A stretch of 64,000 bases of DNA from Tessaracoccus timonensis (GCF_900343145.1 NZ_LT996886.1:62001-126000), one strand, 5' to 3'; shown: positions 24,682 through 34,056, counted from the first letter of the stretch. Program-made: numbers and translations. The notes: generated by a model not told the origin, from the sequence alone.

Positions 24682-25776
24682 TCAGAGTACTCGGCGCACT
24701 CCCTTGAGCGGCATGGAGTGCAGCCCAGCCACACGAACACCGCTGCGCGGGTTCGCCGCGTGGACAATCTTCCCGCCGCCGATGTAGATAGCGACGTGGC
24801 TCGGGCCACCGTAGTAGAACACGAGGTCGCCGGGCTGAATCTGCGACGTGGGTACTGCCCGTCCAGCCCCGGAATACTGCCCGCGGGAGGTGCGGGGAAG
24901 GCCGATGCCTACCTGGCGGTACGCGTAGGACGTGAGGCCGGAGCAGTCGAAGGAGTTGGGTCCGGTGCCTCCGAGCACGTAGCGCTTACCGACCTGCGCC
25001 ATGGCAGCGTTAATCACAGTCTGCGCGCGATTGCCGTTCGGCGCTGGCGCAGCAGCGCTGTCAGTCGACTTGGTTTCTTCGGATGCGGGTTGGTTCGCGG
25101 GTGCGTCTCCGCGCGCCTCGGATCGTGACGGAGCCTGCACTGCGTCGACAGAGCGCGCGGCCGCGGCGGCAGAAGCGGCTTCCTGCTCACGCCTGAGCTG
25201 TTCGAGGCGCTCCTGCTCTTCCTTATTGAGCCGGTCATAGACCGCTTCGGCTTCCGACTGCTTCTTCTTGTATTCCGCAAGCTTGGCGTCGTGGGTCTTG
25301 ACGTTCTCGTCCATCTCCTGCTTAGCGGATGCCGCCTCTGAGCGGAGAACGTCGAGCCTGGCCTGATCGTTCTGCAGGCGTTGGATGGCCTGGTTCGCGC
25401 GATCGTTCTCGGCTTGGATGGTGGCCAGCGAGCTGAGGAAGTTGTCGTCGGTGGCGTTGGCGATGAGCTGCACAGAGACATCGAGTCCGCCGTGCTGCAT
25501 CTGGAACACAGCGTTGGCGCCGATATCGTCTGCCAGCTTCGCGACGCGCTGCTCTTGCGCCTTCACGTCAGCTTGCGCTCGCTCGAGTTTGATTTTCGCG
25601 GCCTCGGCCTTGGCTTCGGCGTCGATGCCCTCCTGCTCGATCGAGGACACTTGCTCGTTCAGTGCATCGAGCTTCGCTTTGGCTTCGCGTACTGCGTCGG
25701 GGTCAGCGAACGCAGAATCTGCGATGAGCAGAGAACCAACGACCAGGCCGGTCAGTGCGAGGCGTGCGAGCTTCAC
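24682..25776 (-). CDS. Secreted NlpC/P60 peptidoglycan endopeptidase (RipC-like)
   Basis: 364 residues from GTG 25776; an AAGGAG six bases upstream decides this start over upstream ones. A signal peptide (KLARLALTGLVVGSLLIADSAFA) precedes a long coiled coil (about residues 30-210, rich in EAKAKLDALNEQVSSIEQEG-type heptads), then an Ala/Ser/Pro linker. The C-terminal NlpC/P60 domain carries NSFDCSGLTSYAYRQVG (catalytic Cys) and GGPSHVAIYIGGG (catalytic His). The architecture matches RipA/RipC-type D,L-endopeptidases that split daughter cells under FtsX-type control; the coiled coil is autoinhibitory in those enzymes. Position corresponds to Rv2190c. Confidence 0.92.
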   Translation of the reverse strand: MKLARLALTGLVVGSLLIADSAFADPDAVREAKAKLDALNEQVSSIEQEGIDAEAKAEAAKIKLERAQADVKAQEQRVAKLADDIGANAVFQMQHGGLDVSVQLIANATDDNFLSSLATIQAENDRANQAIQRLQNDQARLDVLRSEAASAKQEMDENVKTHDAKLAEYKKKQSEAEAVYDRLNKEEQERLEQLRREQEAASAAAAARSVDAVQAPSRSEARGDAPANQPASEETKSTDSAAAPAPNGNRAQTVINAAMAQVGKRYVLGGTGPNSFDCSGLTSYAYRQVGIGLPRTSRGQYSGAGRAVPTSQIQPGDLVFYYGGPSHVAIYIGGGKIVHAANPRSGVRVAGLHSMPLKGVRRVL

Positions 25777-25922
25777 GGATGCTCCTTGGGGACGACGATG
25801 CAATGCTGAGAGAATCTTAAGCGCTGTTCAGACTGTTCTCAAACCAAATGCTGCATGTCGGACGAAATAAGCAGTACGCGGGACCCACAGAATTGTCAGA
25901 AGGGCGTAATAAGGTTCCCAAC

Positions 25923-27695
25923 ATGTCCAGCCAACGCGACGCGATGCAACCATCGTTTGACGACCTCGGCACCTTCCTGCCCGAGGCCACCTTCGTCGTT
26001 GTCGATCTCGAAACAACAGGCACGGGCCCAGATGCGTCGATCACTGAAATCGGAGCGGTCAAAGTCAAGGCTGGCGAGGTGCTCGGCACCTTCGAAACGC
26101 TGGTGCGGCCCGACGCGCCTATCCCCGCCATGGTGCAGGTGCTCACGGGTATCACCGACCAGATGGTTGCCAGCGCCCCACGCGTCGACGAAGCACTGCC
26201 ACTGTTCGACGAGTTCGCGCGCGGCGCGGTGCTGGTCGCCCACAACGCCCGCTTCGACGTCGGTTTCCTCCAACGTGGCTTCGAGCAGCTCGGCATGGCT
26301 TGGAAGCGCCCAACGGTGATCGACACCGTGGCGCTCGCACGCTGCGCTCTCCTGCGCGACGAGGTGCGCAACTGCAAGCTCGCCACGCTCGCCGCCCACT
26401 TCGGCGCAACGACGGAACCCAAGCACCGGGCTCTATCCGATGCACGCGCCACCGTCGATGTATTCCACGCGCTGTTGGAGCGCGTCGGCAACCTGGGGGT
26501 CAGCACCGTGGAAGACCTCGTCGAGTTTCTGACGCAGGTCTCCCCCGACAGGCGGGCCAAGCGCGGGTGGGCTTCGTCGCTGCCCGAACGCCCGGGTGTG
26601 TATTGGTTTGTCCGATCCGATCCAGGCAAGACCGACGAGGTGCTCTACGTCGGCAAGTCGAATAACCTGCGACGGCGCACCAGGTCGTATTTCTCGGCCG
26701 CAGAGCAGCGCAGCCGCATCCACGAGATGGTGCGAGTAGCCACCGGGCTGGAATACGTCGAGTGCGCTACCAGCCTCGAAGCCGAGGTTCGCGAGCTGCG
26801 CATGATTCTCGGCCTTGCCCCGCGCTACAACCATCGCTCGAAGCGTCAGGAACAGGTCAACTGGCTGAAGCTCACCGACGAAGCATTCCCCCGCATCGCT
26901 ATCACCCGGAAGGTGCGGGCTGGTGAACAGCATTTCGGCCCGTTCACCAGCAGGGATGCGGCAAACGATGTGGCACTCGCACTGCAGGGGGCGTTCCGCG
27001 TGCGGCGCTGCACGACGCGGCTGAAGGTGCAGGTTCCCAGCCCGTCATGTGCACTGGCGGACATGGGGCGATGTCCGGCACCGTGCCTGCTCGGGCAAGG
27101 CGCGGAGGAGTACGGCGAGGTCGTCAGCAACGTTCGGCGCGCGTGGGCTGGCAATGTCGAGCCACTCATCGACGCGGAGAGCAGGCGCATGCGCAAGCTC
27201 GTCGGGCAGCTTCGCTACGAAGAGGCCGGCGAACTCACCCGCAGGCTCGAGCGCTACGTGCACGCATCCATGCGGTTCGCACGTCTTCGCGCGCTCGCCG
27301 CGTGCCCTGAGATCGTCGCAGGGTTACCAGTGAGGGGCGGCTGGGACATCCATGTGGTGCGCTACGGGCGGCTCGCCGCTGCCGCGCATGCCTCGTCGGC
27401 GAGAGCGAGAGCGGTAGCCGACGACGTCAGAGCCACTGCCGAGACGGTGCTGCCCACTGCGACGGGCCTGCCACCATGCACCGTCGAGGAAGCAGAACGT
27501 GTGGCCGCGTGGCTGGAGATGCCCGGAATCCGGTTGATCGAGATCGACGGCGAGTGGGCTTGGCCACTCCGCGCGGGTCTCACGTCCCGTCAGCTCGCCC
27601 AGCGGGTGCTGGGCGAGGATGCGCTGCCCGACGCAGACAACACTGTGGGGCTGCCCGCAGACGAATCTGCAGTGCAGCCCCAGGGCGTGGAATGA
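25923..27695 (+). CDS. DEDD exonuclease fused to UvrC-like GIY-YIG nuclease domain
   Basis: 590 residues from ATG 25923 (AAGG about 8 bases upstream). Residues about 15-185 are a DnaQ/epsilon-type 3'-5' exonuclease: TFVVVDLETTGTGPDA (Asp, Glu), VLVAHNARFDVGFL (Asp) and KHRALSDARATVDVF (His, Asp). Residues about 215-300 are a GIY-YIG nuclease fold: ERPGVYWFV then VLYVGKSNNLRRRTRSYF. UvrC-like sequence follows (GLAPRYNHRS, FGPFTS). The C-terminal part lacks the UvrC RNase H-like domain. This fusion is known in actinobacteria (Rv2191) and is thought to act in DNA repair; a precise role is not established by the sequence. Confidence 0.9.
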   Translation: MSSQRDAMQPSFDDLGTFLPEATFVVVDLETTGTGPDASITEIGAVKVKAGEVLGTFETLVRPDAPIPAMVQVLTGITDQMVASAPRVDEALPLFDEFARGAVLVAHNARFDVGFLQRGFEQLGMAWKRPTVIDTVALARCALLRDEVRNCKLATLAAHFGATTEPKHRALSDARATVDVFHALLERVGNLGVSTVEDLVEFLTQVSPDRRAKRGWASSLPERPGVYWFVRSDPGKTDEVLYVGKSNNLRRRTRSYFSAAEQRSRIHEMVRVATGLEYVECATSLEAEVRELRMILGLAPRYNHRSKRQEQVNWLKLTDEAFPRIAITRKVRAGEQHFGPFTSRDAANDVALALQGAFRVRRCTTRLKVQVPSPSCALADMGRCPAPCLLGQGAEEYGEVVSNVRRAWAGNVEPLIDAESRRMRKLVGQLRYEEAGELTRRLERYVHASMRFARLRALAACPEIVAGLPVRGGWDIHVVRYGRLAAAAHASSARARAVADDVRATAETVLPTATGLPPCTVEEAERVAAWLEMPGIRLIEIDGEWAWPLRAGLTSRQLAQRVLGEDALPDADNTVGLPADESAVQPQGVE

Positions 27696-27698
27696 ATC

Positions 27699-28208
27699 TC
27701 AGGCGAGTTCGACGCTCTCGATCACAACCGGATCCACCGGACGGTCCATCATGCCGGTCGGCGTGGTAGCGATGGCGTCCACAACCTGCTGCGAGGCCTC
27801 ATCGGTGACCTCGCCAAAGATGGTGTGGCGACGGTTCAGGTGCGGCGTGGGTGCCACGGTGATGAAGAACTGCGAACCATTGGTGCCCGGGCCGGCATTC
27901 GCCATGGCCAAGAGATACGGGCGGTCGAAGCTGAGCTCCGGGTGGAACTCGTCGTCGAAGCGGTACCCCGGGTCACCACGGCCGTCGCCACGGGGGCAGC
28001 CACCCTGGATCATGAATCCATCGATGACGCGGTGGAAGGTGAGTCCGTCGTAGAACTTACCCGTCGTGGTCTCGCCCGTCTTGGCGTCGACATATTCCTT
28101 GGTGCCGCCGGCCAAGCCGACGAAGTTCTCGACCGTCTTCGGCGCGTGGTCGTCGAACAGCTCGATGACGATGTCGCCGCGGTTGGTGTGCAAAGTGGCG
28201 GTGCTCAC
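27699..28208 (-). CDS. ppiA: Cyclophilin-type peptidyl-prolyl cis-trans isomerase
   Basis: 169 residues, cytoplasmic (no signal peptide). Cyclophilin motifs are FYDGLTFHRVIDGFMIQGG (catalytic Arg, Phe), LAMANAGPGTNGSQFFIT and HLNRRHTIFGEV. It starts MSTATLHTNRGDIVIELFDD, as usual for the bacterial PpiA/B group, with AAAGGAAG upstream of ATG 28208. It converges on the exonuclease gene with three bases between stops and diverges from the sunset-domain gene. Confidence 0.94.
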   Translation of the reverse strand: MSTATLHTNRGDIVIELFDDHAPKTVENFVGLAGGTKEYVDAKTGETTTGKFYDGLTFHRVIDGFMIQGGCPRGDGRGDPGYRFDDEFHPELSFDRPYLLAMANAGPGTNGSQFFITVAPTPHLNRRHTIFGEVTDEASQQVVDAIATTPTGMMDRPVDPVVIESVELA

Positions 28209-28426
28209 TGGCTTCCTTTCATTGACTTTGCGTACGCTTCCCGAAACAGTGCCCGGGCAGGCGTGTGCGTCTTACCTTGAGCGAGCGTACCTGCATTCGC
28301 AACAGAAAGTCATAGCGAGGATCCAATCGTGCTGAACTCTGTTGTTCGGCCCCATCAGCAGGTAGCGTTGATGATGCTCGATCACGAGCCGCTCGATTAC
28401 GAGCCATATCTACATTGGAGGTACTT

Positions 28427-29251
28427 GTGTCCAAGTCACAAGATTTCCGGAAGGCCGCTGCAGATCAAGCTTCTGCCGCCGCCGAGTACGGACAGCAGGC
28501 ACTGAAGGACGGCATGGAGCAGGCCCAGGGCTGGCTAAAGAAGGCCCAGAAGCAGGCCGGTCCAGCGTTGAAGGACGCGAAAGTTCGTTCCGCTGACTTT
28601 GCCGCACGCAAATTCGACGCCATCGAGCCGCACGTTCGCAATGCGCTCGACAAGGTGTCTCCAGCCGTTGACGCGGCCCGCAGCAAGGTGGCCGACGAGT
28701 TCCTGCCCCGAGTGTCGGAGTCGCTGCACAACGCCGCTGAGCATCCCCTCAAGGTGGCTGAAACCATCAAGCCGAAAAAGAAGAAGAGCGTCGGCAAGGG
28801 TATCGCGAAGTTCCTGGCCATCGGCGTCGTCGTCGCCGGCGTTGTGGCCGCAGTTCGACACTTCCTCGCACCGAAGGACGACGGCTGGACCGCCCACGAA
28901 CCTTCACGCGCATACGTGAACAACAACGACACGTTCGCAACCGCCGCCAAGGTGAGCGAAACCCCGAAGTCCGCCGCTACCGACCCGTCTCCTGAAGACA
29001 AGGTGGAGCAGCCGGAGGCTCAGATGGTCGACGAGGGTGGCCCTGTTGTCGATGATGAGGCGAAGGACGCCGTCGGCTCGGACTCCTACAAGGGTGATAA
29101 TCCTCCCGAAGGGTTCATCATCAAGGGCAACGAGCGTTCTATGAAGTACCACGTTCCCGGCACCGGTGGCTACGAGCGCACCATCGCCGAAATCTGGTTC
29201 ACTACTGAGGAGGCCGCGCAGGCGGCGGGCTTCACCAAAGCCCAGCGCTGA
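28427..29251 (+). CDS. Membrane-anchored coiled-coil protein with C-terminal sunset domain
   Basis: 274 residues from GTG 28427; GGAGG at 28417-28421 decides this start. Residues 1-125 are a long amphipathic helix region with Ala/Lys heptads ([20 protein letters not shown] and following). A single transmembrane helix ([21 protein letters not shown]) lies near 130-150, then an acidic linker. The C-terminal motif [38 protein letters not shown] matches the so-called sunset domain (IKGN...K.YH.PG...Y..T.AE..F.T..EA..AGF). Role unknown; coiled coil plus membrane anchor suggests a scaffold at the envelope (inference). Confidence 0.75.
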   Translation: MSKSQDFRKAAADQASAAAEYGQQALKDGMEQAQGWLKKAQKQAGPALKDAKVRSADFAARKFDAIEPHVRNALDKVSPAVDAARSKVADEFLPRVSESLHNAAEHPLKVAETIKPKKKKSVGKGIAKFLAIGVVVAGVVAAVRHFLAPKDDGWTAHEPSRAYVNNNDTFATAAKVSETPKSAATDPSPEDKVEQPEAQMVDEGGPVVDDEAKDAVGSDSYKGDNPPEGFIIKGNERSMKYHVPGTGGYERTIAEIWFTTEEAAQAAGFTKAQR

Positions 29252-29269
29252 TCCGCTGCACTCACTCCC

Positions 29270-29300
29270 GACGAGGGGCGTCGCTGTTCGAGCGGCGCCC
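29270..29300 (+). terminator. Intrinsic terminator-like hairpin after the sunset-domain gene
   Basis: GAGGGGCG (29270-29277) pairs with CGCCCCTC (29293-29300), with further pairing inside through CGCT/AGCG around a GTTCG loop. It lies 18 bases after the stop and lacks a long T-run. Confidence 0.55.
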
Positions 29301-29386
29301 CTCCTGCGTTGCTATGCGGCATGACGGGAGAGAGTTTTCCACAGCTGGATGCCTCCCCCTCGCTAATGCGCCCGGAGGGCTCTACT

Positions 29387-30034
29387 GTGCAAGACATGTG
29401 GGAAGTCGCCGCCATCGCCACCGCCGTCGCTGTCGCAGCCTGGGTGCAGCGCCTCGTCGTGCCGAAACTGCGGCAGCCGCACATGGACGACGGCGAGGAG
29501 GCGCCTGACTTCACCGGGCTCGGGAGCACATCGAATCTCTTGTTGGTGCTCGCGTTCGCTGCGCTGGGAGGTCTTGCAGCATGGCATACCTCAATGCCGG
29601 CGTGGCCGTGGTTGGGATACGTCGCGCTCGGAGCGCCGTTGGTGGTCGTTGACCTCCGCACCACATACCTGCCTAATCAACTCATGTATCCGCTGTGGGC
29701 GGCGATCGGCGTCGGCTTGGCGGTCAGCGCGATGACGGATGCACGCGCTGCAATTGCTGGCGTCGTGGGAGCGCTCGCAGGCTACGCGTGGTTTTGGTGC
29801 GTGTGGCGCATGTCATCCACGTTCGGATTCGGCGACGTGCGCCTCGCCGCTGCGGCAGGCGCCGTCGCAGGAATGCCGGGAATGACGGGCTGGCTCACTT
29901 CGTTGGTGATCGCGACGGCGATCGGCGCCGTAGCGGCAATCATCGCACGCGCCAGTGGGCGCACCGTGTTTCCCTACGGGCCGTGGCTTTGGCTCGGGCC
30001 CGTCGTGGCTACCTGGCTACCTACTGGTTCGTAA
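29387..30034 (+). CDS. Prepilin peptidase-like A24 aspartic protease
   Basis: 215 residues from GTG 29387 (GGAGGG seven bases upstream; ATG 29396 is an alternative). A polytopic membrane protein with the two aspartates of the A24 family: VVVDLRTTYLPNQLMYP and FGFGDVRLAAAAG. It lacks the N-terminal methylase domain of full PilD, as is common in actinobacterial TadV/short leader peptidases. No pilin genes are in the window, so its substrate is unknown. Its 3' end overlaps the trpD 3' end by 14 bases in convergent orientation. Confidence 0.85.
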   Translation: MQDMWEVAAIATAVAVAAWVQRLVVPKLRQPHMDDGEEAPDFTGLGSTSNLLLVLAFAALGGLAAWHTSMPAWPWLGYVALGAPLVVVDLRTTYLPNQLMYPLWAAIGVGLAVSAMTDARAAIAGVVGALAGYAWFWCVWRMSSTFGFGDVRLAAAAGAVAGMPGMTGWLTSLVIATAIGAVAAIIARASGRTVFPYGPWLWLGPVVATWLPTGS

Positions 30035-31052
30035 GCTCGATCCACTGCTCGAGGTTCACCTTGGCCTTCCCGGAGTCAACGGCCTCACGGGCTGCATCGA
30101 GGTGACTGCGCACCTGCTCGCCGATGTCAGTGGCGAGGTCGACGCCCTCGTAGGCGAGCATCGCGGCGGCTGCGTTCAGCAACACAATGTCGCGAACCGG
30201 GCCGGGCTTGCCGTCGACGAGTTCCCGCACCACCGCAGCGTTGTGTTCCGGCGGACCGCCCACCAAGTCGTGTGGGGCAGCCGGGGCAAGCCCCAACGCG
30301 AGCGGATCCAGCGACGTGTACCACACGCGCCCCTCGGACACCGCCCACACATCTGAAGGCGACGTGGTGGTGAGCTCGTCGAGGCCGTCGTAGCCGCGGA
30401 ACACCAAGCCACGGCATCCGCGGCCTGCCAAGACCCGGGCCATGAGCGGAGCCATCTCATCGTCGGCCACGCCGAGAGCGATCGCCTGCGGCTGCGCCGG
30501 GTTCGCCAGAGGGCCAAGGAAGTTGAACGTCGTCTTGATGGCAAGCTGCTTACGCACGCCCGCAACGTTCTTCAATGCGCTGTGGTAGAGGGCAGCGAAC
30601 AAGAACGCAATGTTGGTGCGATCCAGCACTCCCTGCTGCTTTGCCGGGTCCATCGAGATGTTGACCCCGAGTGCTTCGAGGGTATCGGCGGTGCCGGACT
30701 GCGACGAGGCCGCACGCGATCCGTGTTTCACCACCTTGGCGCCGGCGGCTGCCGCGACGATGGCGGCCATCGTCGAGATGTTGACGGTGTTGGCGCGGTC
30801 TCCCCCGGTGCCGACGATGTCTACCGCGTTGCAGTCGAGCGCCACGGGCTGAGCGTTGTCGAGCATCGCCTGGACGAGACCACGGATCTCATCTTCTGTC
30901 TCGCCTTTGGCTCGGAGCGCGACAAGCAGCGCAGCGATCTGCACTTCAGAGGCGCGCCCACCCAAGATTTCGTCGAGCGCCCACGTGGCAGCCTCTGTTT
31001 CAAGACCCTCGGAACGTACCAGGCCAGTGAGAATGTCGGGCCACGAGTACAT
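30021..31052 (-). CDS. trpD: Anthranilate phosphoribosyltransferase
   Basis: 343 residues; joins anthranilate and PRPP in tryptophan synthesis. Motifs are VDIVGTGGDRANTVNIST (PRPP site), VVKHGSRAASSQSGTADTLE (anthranilate site), IAFLFAALYHSALKNVAGVR and FNFLGPLANPA. ATG 31052 was chosen because it overlaps the stop of the upstream gene as TGATG; upstream in-frame codons lie inside that gene. No other trp genes are adjacent, which is normal for this location in actinobacteria (Rv2192c). Confidence 0.95.
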   Translation of the reverse strand: MYSWPDILTGLVRSEGLETEAATWALDEILGGRASEVQIAALLVALRAKGETEDEIRGLVQAMLDNAQPVALDCNAVDIVGTGGDRANTVNISTMAAIVAAAAGAKVVKHGSRAASSQSGTADTLEALGVNISMDPAKQQGVLDRTNIAFLFAALYHSALKNVAGVRKQLAIKTTFNFLGPLANPAQPQAIALGVADDEMAPLMARVLAGRGCRGLVFRGYDGLDELTTTSPSDVWAVSEGRVWYTSLDPLALGLAPAAPHDLVGGPPEHNAAVVRELVDGKPGPVRDIVLLNAAAAMLAYEGVDLATDIGEQVRSHLDAAREAVDSGKAKVNLEQWIELTNQ

Positions 31053-31459
31053 CAGGCGTTTGCCCCCAGCCTGGAGCGCAGCAGGTTCGCGGCCTGCGTC
31101 GGCATCGTGAAGGGGTCGAGTGGGTACGGGGTGACCGCGTCGGCGCGCGACCAGGTGGCGAGCCAGGTGTCGCTGCTGCGGACGATGAGCAGCATGACTG
31201 GCGGGCAATCGATGTACTCATCCTTGAGCTGGTAGGACAGCCCGAAGCCACCGGAGGGCTGCGCTTCCCCGTCGAGGATCACCAGTGAGAACTCGGTGTC
31301 CGAATCGAGGGCACGCAGCAGCGCGGCATGCGTAGCAACCTCGTGGATCTCGATCTCCGGCAAGTCGCTGGCCAGCTTCTTACCCAGCGTGACTCGCACC
31401 TGCTCACGGGTGAGTCGGTTGTCGGAGTACACCAGCACCTTGGCGATGTTGTCAGTCAT
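31052..31459 (-). CDS. Degenerate response-regulator receiver-like protein, no output domain
   Basis: 135 residues with a CheY-like strand-helix order: IAKVLVYSDNRLTREQV, SLVILDGEAQPSGGFGLS (Asp at the phospho-acceptor position), PPVMLLIVRSSDTWLA, then DAVTPYPLDPFTM. The N-terminal acidic pair is reduced and Pro-Tyr replaces the conserved Lys-Pro, so phospho-signalling is doubtful. It overlaps ctaG (eight bases) upstream and trpD (TGATG) downstream, making an operon. Similar orphan proteins occur next to trpD and ctaE in actinobacteria (from memory). Function unknown. Confidence 0.72.
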   Translation of the reverse strand: MTDNIAKVLVYSDNRLTREQVRVTLGKKLASDLPEIEIHEVATHAALLRALDSDTEFSLVILDGEAQPSGGFGLSYQLKDEYIDCPPVMLLIVRSSDTWLATWSRADAVTPYPLDPFTMPTQAANLLRSRLGANA

Positions 31460-32420
31460 CAGTTCCGTCCTTGGTGGATCGTTCGATCGTCTCGGCAGAG
31501 TCTAGCCCCTGTGCTGCCGCCTTGGCCGCACGAGCCCGCGCTTCTTCCCGATCGAGCGCCCGGTCGATGCGTCGGGCCTCCTTGCGTGAGTCCTGAATCC
31601 ATTTCACGAAGATCACGATCATGCCGGCGAACATCGTGAGGTCGCCGGTGGCCCACATGAGCGCGCCAGCCCACGTCTGGTCGTCGAGCGGGCTGAGCCC
31701 CCAGTTGCGCTCGAATGCGAGGTACCACTCCTCCGCGATGAGCTTCTTCGAGCCGAGGATGATGACCCCAATCCACGCGTGGAACGGCATGGGAAGAATG
31801 AACATGACGATGCGCAGTGGGTACGGAATGCGATACGGGTGCGGGTCAGGGCTCAGCAGCGGCATGAAGAACAAACAGCCGATGACGACCATGTAGATGT
31901 GCAGGAAATCGTGATGGAACGAGTTGCGCAGCGTGAGGTCGTACCAATCCGTGAGGTACAGCATGAACTGCAGCGAGATCATGAGCCCCAGCGTGAGTCC
32001 GGGAAACAGCAGCACCTTCGCCACGTTGCTGTGCAGCACCTTCAACAGCACGTCACGCGCGCCGTGCGGCAGCGTTCGCAGTGCGAGTGTGATAGGTGCG
32101 CTCGCGACGAGGAACACCGGCGCGATCATGTTGAGCACCATGTGCTGGATCATGTGCGTCCAAAACAGCACGGTGTCGTAGACGCCAAGGAAGCTGAAGA
32201 TGGAGTAGGCGATGAGCCCTTGCCCGAAGAGGAACGATGCGGTTCTCCACCCGGACCATCGGTCGCCGCGCTGATGCAGTACCCGCACTCCCCACAGATA
32301 GCTCGCCACCATGATCGTCAGTGAGAGCACTACCCACCATGGGAAGTCCCATTGGGTGAGGTACGCCCAGCCTCTCAAAGGCGTGATGGCATCGTTAGGA
32401 GTTGCGTGAAGAGGAAGCAA
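31452..32420 (-). CDS. ctaG: Cytochrome c oxidase assembly protein, CtaG (caa3) type
   Basis: 322 residues with about seven transmembrane helices. Conserved residues include FWTHMIQHMVLNMIAPVFLV (His pairs), SFHHDFLHIYMVVIGCLFF and PLLSPDPHPYRIPYP, which match the caa3_CtaG copper-delivery family. Thought to supply copper to oxidase subunits. The charged C-terminus is cytoplasmic. It is divergent from ctaE with 87 bp between starts, which should contain both promoters. Confidence 0.9.
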   Translation of the reverse strand: MLPLHATPNDAITPLRGWAYLTQWDFPWWVVLSLTIMVASYLWGVRVLHQRGDRWSGWRTASFLFGQGLIAYSIFSFLGVYDTVLFWTHMIQHMVLNMIAPVFLVASAPITLALRTLPHGARDVLLKVLHSNVAKVLLFPGLTLGLMISLQFMLYLTDWYDLTLRNSFHHDFLHIYMVVIGCLFFMPLLSPDPHPYRIPYPLRIVMFILPMPFHAWIGVIILGSKKLIAEEWYLAFERNWGLSPLDDQTWAGALMWATGDLTMFAGMIVIFVKWIQDSRKEARRIDRALDREEARARAAKAAAQGLDSAETIERSTKDGTDD

Positions 32421-32507
32421 AGTTATAGGCCTCGCGTGGGTGAGGTGCGTGTCATTGTGGCAAAAGGTTATCGCTCATTTTCAGCCGGGGTCACCTAACG
32501 ACGTGAC

Positions 32508-33236
32508 GTGACGCACTTTTACGGCAATAATGACCACGTGGTCACGAATGCAGCATCCAAGGAACCGACGGCAATCCCGTCTGGCGCCTTGCACGAAGTC
32601 TCCCCGTCCAGGCTGAACTCGCCCAAGGGGCGCCCCGACATGGTGTCGGTTGGCGTGTGGGTGTGGTTGTCCAGCGAGCTGATGTTCTTCGCGGCACTGT
32701 TCGCCGCCTACTTCATGCTTCGCAACACGACGAACGAACTCGCGGCCTCCCCCGAGACAGCCATGTGGTACACCGAGTCGTCACACCACGACGTGACGTT
32801 CGCGTCCATCAACACGGCTATCTTGGTGTTGAGCTCGTTCTTCTGCCAGTTCGCAGCCAACGCGGCCAGCGCAGGTCGTGTGAACGGCTCGTGGGTGAAC
32901 CCCATGAAGATGGGCATGCGCCAGGGCTTCATCATCACAGCGTTCCTGGGCACGGTGTTCATCTCCGGGCAGGTGTGGGAGTACTTCAACCTGTTCTCTG
33001 AGGGCTTCACCATTCAAACCAACCAGTACTGGTCTGCATTCTTCCTCGCCACCGGCTTCCACGGACTCCACGTCCTGGGCGGCATCATCGCCTTCTGGTA
33101 CGTGCTCGCCCGTTCGTACATGACCCGCACGCACACCCACGAGCAAACGGTCGGCGCCCACGTCGTGTCCTACTACTGGCACTTCGTGGACGTCATCTGG
33201 ATCGTCTTGTTCGGCGTGATCTACTTCCTCCGCTGA
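32508..33236 (+). CDS. ctaE: Cytochrome c oxidase subunit III
   Basis: 242 residues if started at GTG 32508; GTG 32538 (VTNAASKEP) is an equally credible start and neither has a strong ribosome site. Five transmembrane helices, with family motifs VWLSSELMFFAALFAAYF, WVNPMKMGMRQGFIITAFLG, ATGFHGLHVLGGIIAFWYV and YYWHFVDVIWIVLFGVIYF. First gene of the ctaE-qcrC-qcrA-qcrB run, the standard actinobacterial arrangement that supports a bc1-aa3 supercomplex. Confidence 0.95.
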   Translation: MTHFYGNNDHVVTNAASKEPTAIPSGALHEVSPSRLNSPKGRPDMVSVGVWVWLSSELMFFAALFAAYFMLRNTTNELAASPETAMWYTESSHHDVTFASINTAILVLSSFFCQFAANAASAGRVNGSWVNPMKMGMRQGFIITAFLGTVFISGQVWEYFNLFSEGFTIQTNQYWSAFFLATGFHGLHVLGGIIAFWYVLARSYMTRTHTHEQTVGAHVVSYYWHFVDVIWIVLFGVIYFLR

Positions 33237-33255
33237 CGGAATCAGGAGCATCGTC

Positions 33256-34056
33256 TTGAGCACTCAACGCAAGCGCAACCGCAAGGCCTTCGCCCGCCCC
33301 TGGCTGCTGATCGTGGCTCTACTCGTCGTCGGCGTAGCGTACGCGTCGGTAGCCCCCGCGCCGAGCTCTGCAGACACGCAGATGACCCAGCAAATCGCCG
33401 AGGGCAAGGCCATCTTTGAAACCTCGTGTGCGTCCTGCCACGGCTTGAATGGTGAAGGTCTCTCTCGCGGCCCGTCGCTGATCGGCGTCGGCGCCGCATC
33501 CGTCGACTTCCAGATGGGCACCGGGCGCATGCCGGCTGTCAAGGAAGAGGCCCAGGTCCCGTCGAAACAGGTGGTCTACTCGCAGGAGCAGATCGACGCC
33601 GTCGCGGCCTACGTTGCCTCGCTTGGCCCCGGTCCTGCGATCCCGGAGAAGGGCCAGTACGACCCCGAGGGCCTCACCGAAGAGGAGATCGCGCACGGCG
33701 GCTCGTTGTTCCGCGCCAACTGCTCCGCCTGCCACGGCATCATCGGCGGCGGCGGTGCCATGCCTGAGGGCAAGAAGGCACCGAACCTCTCCAACACGAG
33801 CTCGGTCCACATCTGGGAGGCGGTGCGCTCTGGCCCGCAGCAAATGCCCACGTTCAGCAAGGAAGTACTCCACGACGACGACGTCCGCGCCATTATCGGC
33901 TACCTGAATGAGGTGCACGAGCAGCCTCGCTATGGCGGCCTCGGCATGGGCGACAATGGCCCGGTTAGCGAAGGTCTGTGGATCTTCATTCTCGGCATCG
34001 GCGGGCTGTCCATTGCCGCCGGCTGGATTGCGAAGAAGGGAGCTCGCGCCCGATGA
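33256..34056 (+). CDS. qcrC: Cytochrome bc1 complex dihaem cytochrome c subunit
   Basis: 266 residues from TTG 33256 (AGGAG about 7 bases upstream). An N-terminal signal-anchor helix (WLLIVALLVVGVAYASVA) precedes two cytochrome c domains, each with a haem site (CASCHG near 55, CSACHG near 160) and later Met ligands. A C-terminal transmembrane helix (GLWIFILGIGGLSIAAGWI) follows. Two haems are typical of actinobacteria that lack a soluble cytochrome c, passing electrons directly to the oxidase. The stop overlaps the qcrA ATG (ATGA). Confidence 0.95.
   Translation: MSTQRKRNRKAFARPWLLIVALLVVGVAYASVAPAPSSADTQMTQQIAEGKAIFETSCASCHGLNGEGLSRGPSLIGVGAASVDFQMGTGRMPAVKEEAQVPSKQVVYSQEQIDAVAAYVASLGPGPAIPEKGQYDPEGLTEEEIAHGGSLFRANCSACHGIIGGGGAMPEGKKAPNLSNTSSVHIWEAVRSGPQQMPTFSKEVLHDDDVRAIIGYLNEVHEQPRYGGLGMGDNGPVSEGLWIFILGIGGLSIAAGWIAKKGARAR

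Noticed and set aside
28209-28426. Riboswitch or RNA gene in the ppiA/sunset-domain divergent spacer
   Set aside because: No recognisable conserved RNA motif or strong hairpin; treated as an ordinary promoter region.
31052-31459. Functional response regulator
   Set aside because: No DNA-binding domain, missing Lys, and no kinase partner in the operon; listed only as receiver-like.
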